A stretch of DNA of 64,000 nt from Paraspadella gotoi (taxonomy: Eukaryota > Chaetognatha). Shown here in pieces: positions 46,210-64,000 of the stretch. Under the pieces are notes generated by a model. The model did no database searches, was not told where the DNA came from, and worked only from the letters and a program-made list of their open reading frames with translations. Every line of letters starts with the position of its first letter. The stretch's first letter is position 1. Location of the stretch: NCBI GenBank assembly GCA_051294375.1, contig CM119264.1, positions 23,061,955 to 23,125,954 on the forward strand, given 5' to 3'. Both the position numbers and the translations under genes were made by a program.

Positions 46210-46622
46210 CGAAAGAAAAGGAAAGGAAAGGAAAAGAAAGAAAGAAAAGAAAGAAAGAAAAGAAAGAAAGAAAAGGAAAAAGAAAAGAAAAAGGAGGAGA
46301 GAGGAAGGAAGAAAAGAAAGCAAAGAAATAAAAGGAAAATAAAGAAATAAAAAGAAAAGTAAGGGAAAATAAAATATAAGAAAAGAAAAGAAAAGAAAAG
46401 AATAAAAAAGAAAAGAAAGAAATAAAAAAATAAAGAAAGAGAAGAAAAGAAAGAAGAAAAGAAAAGATAAGAAGAAAAGATAAGAAGAAAGAAAAGAAAA
46501 AAGAAAAAGAAAAGAAGAAAAGAAGAAAAGAAAAGAAAAAAGAAAAGAAAGAAAGAAAAAAGAAAGAAAGAAAATAAAGAAAAAAAAAGAAGAAAAGAAT
46601 AGAAAAAAAAGGAAAAAAAAAG
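46210..46622 (+). repeat. Homopurine GAAA-rich tract of about 410 bases
   Basis: Almost entirely A and G, with GAAAA/GAAAG words and a few T or C interruptions. Confidence 0.92.
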
Positions 46623-46837
46623 AATTATTTTTTCCTCTTGCCTTTCACACCTTTATTCTCCATAACTACCCCACCATCTTCACCACCTCAACCACCACAA
46701 CCACTCCACAACCACTCCACAACCTCAACCACCCGCCACCCAAACACCATTTCGCCCACAACCTTCTCACCCGATGCGTTTTCGAAAAGCGTTTTAGGTT
46801 ATGTATCGATGTTTCGGCGCCCGAGCGTCTCTCGAGC

Positions 46838-46878
46838 GCCACGCCCACTTTTGGCCCCGGGGTTTCGGCCACGCCCAC
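46838..46878 (+). promoter_or_regulatory. Pair of GCCACGCCCAC boxes
   Basis: GCCACGCCCAC occurs exactly twice, at 46838-46848 and 46868-46878, in a short GC-rich patch about 1.06 kb upstream of the first recognised Ig exon. The word matches the CACC/GC-box class bound by Sp1/KLF zinc-finger factors. A promoter role is inference. Confidence 0.3.
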
Positions 46879-47302
46879 TGGAGGGACGATGACGATTGTG
46901 ACGACGACGACGAAGATGGAATACTTACCTAGATTTTTTTTATAATCGAAACAGAGAAAAAAAAATATACAGTAAACTTAGAGAAAGAGAAAAGAATAAA
47001 GAAAAATCCTTAAATAATAATTATTGCTATAATAACTACAACACTGATAAAACCGACAATTAAAAAAAAATATGGGCACGCTCACGACATCTGGCTCACA
47101 AGACGACGACGACAACAACAACAACGACAACCCTCCGCCCCCCCTCGTCCCCCCCTTCCGTCCGAATCTCCTCGGATGACCTCGAGATGACCTTGAGTCT
47201 CCGAACTTTTCGCCCATCGATCCTTTTCTCTTTCCTCCACTCGGGTCTTAATCACCTAAAAAAGAGGAACGCAAATTATCTCCTTCACTCTTTCCTTTTT
47301 TT

Positions 47303-47404
<102 letters not shown>

Positions 47405-47936
47405 TTCTACTATCCCTCTCTTTCTATCTCTCTTTGGCTCTCGTTTTCCAACTCTATTATTTTTAGAAAGCCCAATACAGTAAATCATGATTTTGACAGA
47501 AAGTAATGAGAAAATCGAGGGACCTGGGGACCCCGGGCGACAGAACGCTGAGGACCTGGAGTCCCGAAGACCTAAAACCCCAAAGACCTTTAAACTAATA
47601 AAAAGTAACTATATGCAGACTTTCTAGATCATGAGCGTCTTTGAGACGAATCGAGACACTTTCTTGATTCGAAGAAGTAAAGACGACTCAGAGATGATAA
47701 TTACAGATGATTATTTCTGATTGAACGTCGAGTTCCCAACTTGCCCTTACATTTCAGTTAAAATCTCGCCTAATTCCCACACGGTCTTAATTTCGTATCA
47801 TTTGTACCAACGAGAATTTTTGTCATTTTTATCGTAATCCTCAAGTCTTATTCGAACTTTGCTCGTCCTTGGGATTAACCAGTGGATACTCACCAAAAGC
47901 CCTTACCCTATTTCCCCCCCCACCCCTTTCCTCCAG
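47405..47936. other. Sequence upstream of the first recognised Ig exon
   Basis: Probably intronic, since the next exon enters in phase 2 and holds only the second half of an Ig domain. Degenerate GACCTGGRG/GACCTAAAA words lie at 47520-47590. I could not find the preceding exon. Confidence 0.45.
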
Positions 47937-57775
<9,839 letters not shown>

Positions 57776-59060
57776 GTGACGCAAATTCCAGGGCGGTGCC
57801 TAATGACGGGCGACGGACAAGGGCCGACAGATGCCGACAGATGGCGATGAAGAAATCCAAATCCGACGAGACGGAAGCGGAAGAGGAAAACAGGTGGCGG
57901 CTCAAAATCGGATCAGGTGCCGATGGGAATTTGAGTTGATGGAAAGAAGACAAACGAGCCATCGCATTTGCATAACCGGAGCAGCTTAAAAAATACCCGG
58001 TATCCAGGGAAAACTTCGGATGCAGAGTCAATAAACTAGTATGATAATGGAGGTTTTTAAAAAATCCATTATTGATTAAAATCTAAATAGAGAATACATC
58101 GATGCAGAATTTGGAAAGATCAATCGAGGGAATGATTAATGTAATAATTATGGGACGCTCACTGCTCAAGTGCTCAGCGTCGTGAGATCATCCTTTCTCC
58201 GTCTGGAAAGAGAAAATTAATGGCAAAACCTGTCAGACGATGGCGGGAAAAAACACGAAAAGGTTAGTTGAGTTGATTTCAATGTGGCAAGGACCAATGA
58301 TTAATTCGAGTCAAATCAATTAATCAAAGTCAGTCGAAGTTAAAAACCCACTATTTTACAATGTACATTGTACAAGTTATAAATAAAACTTTTAAAATAG
58401 TGATAATTTAAAAGCAGAAGGGTAGTCTTTAGACTCTAAACTATAGAAAAAATAAGCCTGAACGAAAGAAATTCGCGGGCTTGTTTTTTTTTTTGTGTTT
58501 GTTTGTGCTTCGTCGATTTTATTTCGCTTCGATTCGCACTGAAACGATTTGGCGAGAGATGTCGCTCGAATCGAAGCCAATTCCAAGAGACATTGCCCCC
58601 GCCAAAGAGAATCAGCTTTCTCGCCAAAAAGAATCAAAATGAGCAGCCAAGATAAGAATGCGATCACAAAAATATCGGAGTGAGCAATCGCAATGATTTA
58701 AATGTGCGCCCCAAGTAATTACGATTTTATTAATCTGCTAATAAAACGCCGAAGGAATTGTTTCCGCAAGGTTTCATCTGATCCGAGTCGATTTGACAGA
58801 GTTAATTAATACTTCTTGTTGCAGAACAAAAATTAAATTTAAAAACAACTTACGTAATAAAAAAATAATTAAATCCGAAGACAAAAAACATATTTCGTAA
58901 AAAAAAAAAATCCCGACTTAGAATTGAAATGTCGTTCATTTGATTAAGTATGTTTTGTGTCACATCCCCTATATATCAAAGAAAGAAGACTCTTTCGCCC
59001 TGACTCCCACGAGTCTCAGCCGTTATAAATCGGTCTCACAGAGACTATGCATTTGTCATT
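57776..59060. other. Unannotated stretch, possibly intronic
   Basis: No exon with good splice signals recognised. A repeated GCCGACAGATG word lies at 57824-57850. Confidence 0.4.
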
Positions 59061-59065
59061 CTTCT

Positions 59066-59112
59066 CACGTGACATTATTCCGTTTCACGTGACATTTTTT
59101 CTCTGTCACGTG
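59066..59112 (+). promoter_or_regulatory. Three CACGTG E-boxes spaced 20-21 bp
   Basis: CACGTG lies at 59066, 59086 and 59107, each within TCACGTGAC; the last is GTCACGTGAC. This flank matches the CLEAR/M-box form of E-box bound by MiT/TFE bHLH factors in animals. Two helical turns separate neighbouring sites. A TATAAA lies at about 59023. Function is inference. Confidence 0.4.
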
Positions 59113-61810
59113 ACCTTTTTCATGATGATGATGTACGAATATCATCGTCGACCCCTTCGACCTCGCGTGATGCCTCACGAATTTACGATGTGAATCTCGA
59201 AGAGCGAATTCATCATTTGTTTCACTCTTTTTTGTCTCAGTGACGAAGAATCTTAGCCCAAAAATCACTAAAGCCCAAAATCCGCAGCAGCTTTACTCTC
59301 GCTATATATCTTTCGATCATCTTCGAACAAACTAATCCTACTTTTAATACAAAATTTCTCTCTTTTCGATTCCTCTCTAATCGCCTCTTTTTCCCTCCTT
59401 TTTGTTTCACGCTCTTTTTAATGTTTGTTTTCCTCCTCAACGTTTTGTTTGTTATGTTCCTTTGAGAGTTTGGCCGCAGTTTTCTCCTTTTCCTTTGTTT
59501 TCATTGTTGTTTTGGTCCAAACTTCCGTCGCCTTCGGCTTCCGCTCGCCTTTTGTTTTTCGCTCGTTTCAAAGTCGAGACGGAAATTTTTTTTGGTTTCG
59601 GTTCAAGAAAATTCGTCGCGGAATCGGAATTTTCGGCGCCAAAAGCAAAACTCCAAGGCGGTTGTTGTTGTTGTTGTCTTTGTGTCAAAGAAAACTCTTT
59701 GAGTAACATCTGTTACCGCGTGAAAACACCGACATAACATAGAAGAAGACGAAAGACGAATTACGGAAGTAAAACTGAGATGGAGATAAAGAAATGACAA
59801 GCGAGTGATAATAAGATTGGACGTTGTTGCCAAAAGAGTTGTTAGATCTATTTAAGGGTCGCTTCTCCCCGCCTTTCAGGGTCTACCCCCCCCATCCCCC
59901 GCCTCCTCCGCCTACCGCGCCTCGTCATTCTTTCTGGAGTCCATAAAAGTTGACCCAACTTGTCTCGACGCACCTCCTCCTCCTCCTCCTCCTCCTCCTC
60001 CTCCTCGTTCAATTTTGTTGTTTCTGACCAGAGGGGAGGGAACCGAGGGAGGTTCGGGCGGACGCGCAGAAAAAAAAAGATTTCGTGGAGGAAATTGTGG
60101 TCCGTGGGGAGAAGTGTGGAGAAGTGTGGAGAAAATAAAGGAGAGACGGGCGGGGAAAACCACGCAATTCACTGCCAAAGCAGAAAATGAGAAAGATCAT
60201 GAGAATGTAAACACGGACGTTGCCTTGGACACGCTATTGGGGCCTATGGGGACTTTTACAATTAAAAGTACCATTATTATTGGTACTTATGCTATAAATT
60301 ACCCAAGCAAAAAGTAAATATCAACCGTTCTACATTTAAAAAAATGAAAAATCGTTGGCACAACAGACAGTAAAAGAATAAGGCATCGAAACAAGACTTT
60401 CTGACTCAGTTCTGAGCTAATAGAGCTACCGAACATTAAAAAAAAGCAACCCACTTTGGAACCTAAGTTAACTACGAAAAGACGACGAGTCGTCCTAACT
60501 CCTAACCGAAACCAAGAGTATAAAAAAAGCAATCCATTGAGAAAAAAAAGCACCATTAAAGATCCACCCCTACTAGAAGACGTGAAATTGAAAAAAAAGG
60601 ACCCCCGCAGTGAAGCATAGAGTGACGGGGTAGTGATTCCCTTTCGGTCCAAGACCAAAATGAATTGATCGCTCTCTTTTATGGCGTTTCTCTTCCTCGC
60701 GCTTCGCTTTCCTTTACCCCTCAATTCATTTCCCCCCCCCACTAAAATTTTCGATATCCCTTTCTCTATTTCCCCGCCCTCCCCCATATTTCTCTCCTGC
60801 AATTCCCCCCCTGCCCCAACATTTTTTTTGTTGACATGGTTGTTCGCGCCATCATCTCATCCGAGACAACAAAGGAAGCCAATTCGATCTTTAACCTCTT
60901 CCCATTCACTTATCTTTCTCTTCACTCACTCTTAATGTTAATCTCACTTTTCTTTTCTCACCTCTGAGTCGATCTTTAGCTTTTTCTTTGAATGTCAACC
61001 TCATTTTCTCGTCCCTCGTCTCCGATGAACTTAGATACTTTACAGTTTCCATCCTGTCGCAAAGTTCCGATCTCGCAGGAACAAATATTATTACATTTTT
61101 TGTTCAAACGAGCCTCAAATCAATGACTTTCTCTACGATTCCCATGTTTCCTTCAATCATGTTACTCCAAAATCTCTCCCTATTCCAACACGCTAATCCA
61201 ATCTCCGACATCCTGGCCCCGATTCTAACCCCCTATTCCAATCCCAAATTCTAACCCTAATTACAGACCACGATTCCAACCTCACATCGCAATCCCCGAT
61301 TCTAGACTCCCCGATTCCAACCCCCCAAATCGTCATCCAAAGAGACTTCGTCCCTCGATCTTAATCCGCGATTCGCGACTCCATCGAATTTCGCCTTCCG
61401 CTCCATCGCCCCATCATCGCCCCATCATCGCTCATCCTTCTCCATCATTTCCGGTCGAAAACGAGAGCGAAAAGGACCCGCGGGACAAAATATGAGGAAA
61501 GATGAAGAGTCTTACTTGACGAGCAAAGAACCGCATCCGCTTCACGCTGCCGCCCAATCCAGCTCCGCCCCGACTTCGCTCAGAGATTAAAACTTTTCGA
61601 ATGTTTCTCTTTTTTTGATGGATCTTTTTGGGCAGCGTTTACGCACCCTAACTCTTACCCTGGGTACTCGATAAGCTTTAATCGACTTTTTTTTACTAGT
61701 ACTTCTTTTTTTCGATTTCTCTTTTCTCCTTTCTTTCGTATTCTCTCTGTTCTATTCTCCCCTTCTTCATCTTTTGGTGCAGTTTCCTTTCTTCTCTCTC
61801 TTTCTCTCTC
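59113..61810. other. Unannotated stretch
   Basis: Contains a GTT run (59664-59678), a CTC trinucleotide run (59978-60005), a CpG-rich patch (60020-60160) and degenerate CCCCGATTCCAACC words (61200-61330). A 167-codon minus-strand frame (60299-60802) has no motif or splice support. A minus-strand ATGCGGTTCTTTGCTCGTCAA followed by GTAAGA near 61530 is exon-like but isolated. Confidence 0.35.
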
Positions 61811-62240
61811 AAATCTTTCTATCTCCCTCTCCTCTCTACGGCCTTCTTCCTTTCTCTCTCTTTCTCCCCTTATCTTCCTTTAATCAAATCTTTCTATCTC
61901 CCTCTCCTCCTCTACGGCCTTCTTCCTTTCTTGTCTCTCTCTTCTCCCTATCTTCCTTTAATCAAATCTTCTATCTCCCTCTCCTCTCTACGGCCTGACT
62001 TCCTTTCTTCTTCTCTCTTTCTCGCCTGCTTATCTTTCCTTTAATCAAATCTTTCTTATCTCCCTCTCCTCTCTACGGCCTGCTTCCTTTCTTCCTCTCT
62101 TTCTCCCCTTACTTCCTTTAATCAAATCTTTCTATCTCCCTCTCCTCTCTACGGCCTGCTTCCTTTCTTCTCTCTATTTCCTCCCCTCTCTTCCTTTAAT
62201 CAAATCCTTTTATCTCCCTATCCTCTCTCTCGGCTTCTGA
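61811..62240 (+). repeat. 75-83-bp pyrimidine-rich minisatellite
   Basis: Six copies beginning AAATCTTTCTATCTCCCTC at 61811, 61886, 61964, 62047, 62124 and 62202. Each contains CTCTCTACGGCC and ends TTCCTTTAATC. Copies differ mostly by small indels. Confidence 0.93.
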
Positions 62241-63379
62241 TAATCGAAAACCCGCCGGGGGAAGGGAAATGAAAATAAACAAATGCGGGGAAAAAAAAGA
62301 GAAAAACACAAATGAAAAAAAAGAGGAAAATGAAAAAAAGAAAAAACCGTCAATAAAAAAAAATGATTTGAAGATAGAAAAAAAAAGAACAAATAATCTT
62401 TAAAAAAGTGAATAAACAAGACTCAAGGAACATAAAAAGTGAAATAATTAAAAATTAATAAAAGATGAAAAACAGCAATGAAAAAGTGGCAAAAAGATGA
62501 TGAAAAGGGCGCATTTTGTAAACGATGGATTAGATGTAATCATCATCATGATTATCATCGACGTTTTCAAGGTCGTCATCCTCAAATTTGTAAATTATCT
62601 TCATCACCAACATTACATCAATTTCGTTCTTATTGGAATGGGAAACGGACTAAAATATTTCATATTTCAGAATAACGATTAAGTTGAAAAACTAAAAAAA
62701 GAAAAACATCCGTCCTGAACAGAGACAACAACAAAAGCGCCGAAGATAACAACATCAGCATCAACAAAAAAAAACAGCTCATGTCGTCGATAATGTTTTG
62801 GCGCGTTGAACCAAGTGGCTTCCAAGTGGCTAACAAGCTCGTTAACAAGGAGTACTTGGCACACATTTTAAGTTCTGAATGATATTTTATGTTTTATATA
62901 TTTTATTATAGTGCTTTAAACTAATGAATGAGTAATGACCATAAAAAGGACCAAGCTTTCGAGAAGCTCTCAGGAGCTAATGGCTAACTTACTCATTTGT
63001 ACTATACTAGTATACAAAGGTTAGAATATTGTTATCAAGGGAGATATAATAAATTCAATGGAAGAAACAAAGAAAACAAAAGAATTTCATCGTTACCTGC
63101 AACCCTTAAAAGAAAATTTAATGATGGATAAAATTTAATGTCCTGTGCGCATGAAGAAAACAATTTATAATCTTCTGTTTTGTTTAAGACTTTTATTACA
63201 ATGGATAATAGATATATAAATTTCACACTAATCCTTGCCCTATTTTCCCTGCGACATCGGCCTCTCTCCTTTACACTTCCTTCCACCTTTTTCTCTACGA
63301 ATACTCACACCCCTCCCCAAACCTCATCCACCTCTAATCACCCACCCCCTTACTCACTACCTCCCCGCTTCTCCTTCAG
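62241..63379. other. AT-rich unannotated stretch
   Basis: A-rich to about 62500, with nothing coding recognised. Small plus-strand frames at 62478-62682 are His/Ile-rich from an ATC-rich segment. Confidence 0.4.
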
Positions 63380-63472
63380 ATGGTTGGATCGCACTCTGAC
63401 TCAAGCCATCTCTCTCCGCTCAGTCGCCTTCCCCGAGCATCCAGTCACCAAAACAGAAAATCCCATCGCACA
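63380..63472 (+). CDS. Exon-like segment, possible downstream Ig-gene exon
   Basis: A strong acceptor (CCCCGCTTCTCCTTCAG) and a consensus donor (CACA|GTAAGT) enclose 93 bases. Two frames are open: one Ser/His/Arg-rich (MVGSHSDSSHLSPLSRL and on), one reading WLDRTLTQAISLRSVAF and on. The first would fit a phase-0 junction with exon 11. Without neighbouring exons neither the gene nor the frame is certain. Confidence 0.35.
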
Positions 63473-63530
63473 GTAAGTGGAAAAAAGCCCAGAAAAAACG
63501 GGGGGGAAAAGGGCCATAAAAGTGTGCGCT

Positions 63531-63561
63531 CTCTCTCTCTCACTCTCTCACTCTCTCGCTT

Positions 63562-63611
<50 letters not shown>

Positions 63612-63646
63612 CTCTCTCTTCTCTTTTCTCTTATACTCTTTCTCTT

Positions 63647-63701
<55 letters not shown>

Positions 63702-63709
63702 CTCTCTCC
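63531..63709 (+). repeat. CT-rich array
   Basis: About 180 bases of interrupted (CT)n. Confidence 0.95.
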
Positions 63710-63799
63710 GCGGTCGCCTAAACGCGATGGAGCCAATTTCTTTTTACTTTTTTTTCTTTTTTGATCCCAAACAATCGACTTACGACGCAGCGGTCGCGC

Positions 63800-63900
63800 G
63801 TGATTGCACCGCGGATGGCACCGGGGATGCCATCGCATCTGGCACCGCGGATGACTCCGCATTGGCGCCGCAGTTGGTTTTACGGTGCCGACTGATTGCT
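63800..63900 (+). repeat. Degenerate GGCACCGCGGATG repeat
   Basis: The words GCACCGCGGATG, GGCACCGGGGATG, GGCACCGCGGATG and GGCGCCGCAG occur at roughly 15-30-base spacing. The opposite strand reads as a His/Pro/Arg/Cys-rich repeat translation, so no gene is called. Confidence 0.6.
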
Positions 63901-64000
63901 AAACAATATGGTGGAGTGATTTCCTTAAGATTTGCGCCGTCGTACCTATTTCATGGCACTGCATTTAGCGCCGTATGAGTCGCCTTTCTTTGGAAAGACG

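Noticed and set aside
60299-60802. 167-codon minus-strand frame with hydrophobic stretches
   Set aside because: It has no family motif, no splice or start context, and runs through A/T homopolymers. Chance openness is more likely.
61490-61560. Minus-strand exon-like segment ending CGTCAA|GTAAGA
   Set aside because: The donor is good, but the open segment after its ATG is only seven codons and no partner exon was found.

Overview
This is a piece of a metazoan nuclear genome. Split genes have GT-AG introns whose codon phases match from exon to exon. There is a long-terminal-repeat retrotransposon of the Ty3/gypsy type, a tRNA-derived SINE candidate, seven runs of N, and a very high density of (GA)n/(CT)n arrays. 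Nothing looks prokaryotic: no operons and no long uninterrupted genes. An invertebrate, perhaps an arthropod or another protostome, is my inference; the sequence does not settle the phylum.

Layout. 0-7 kb is low-complexity DNA with one doubtful minus-strand exon, a 22-bp minisatellite and a duplicated block around a 25-N gap. 7-28 kb is a large, diverged inverted duplication (arms about 7.0-20.3 kb and 22.1-28.1 kb). The left arm carries a frameshifted gypsy element (about 8.8-15.26 kb); the right arm keeps the uninterrupted target region near 27.15 kb. 28-35 kb is intergenic, with CpG-rich patches, GA/CT arrays and small minisatellites. 35.3-38.1 kb holds a five-exon minus-strand gene for a secreted, N-glycosylated protein of unknown family; its third intron carries the SINE candidate. 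38-47.9 kb is mostly microsatellite and assembly-gap sequence, including a block repeated either side of a 25-N gap (43.9-45.8 kb). 47.9-57.8 kb holds the best gene: ten consecutive exons, all in phase, plus a probable eleventh, encoding a chain of at least four immunoglobulin-like domains of a cell-surface or adhesion protein. Its 5' end (first half of Ig domain 1, signal peptide) and its 3' end (membrane anchor or tail) were not found with confidence; one exon-like segment lies at 63.4 kb. 58-64 kb is otherwise non-coding, with a triple CACGTG cluster and a 75-80-bp minisatellite.

The most unusual feature is in the Ig gene. Many of its splice sites lie inside or directly against tandem repeats: a 45-bp repeat that copies an exon end together with its GT donor six times, a 32-bp repeat that copies a polypyrimidine-AG acceptor thirteen times, a GAGT repeat grown from a GTGAGT donor, and (CT)n arrays used as polypyrimidine tracts.

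Assembly quality limits the reading. Five gaps are exactly 25 N with duplicated flanks, and the gypsy LTRs differ largely by single-base indels. Both suggest gaps filled with unpolished long reads, so some frameshifts may be technical.
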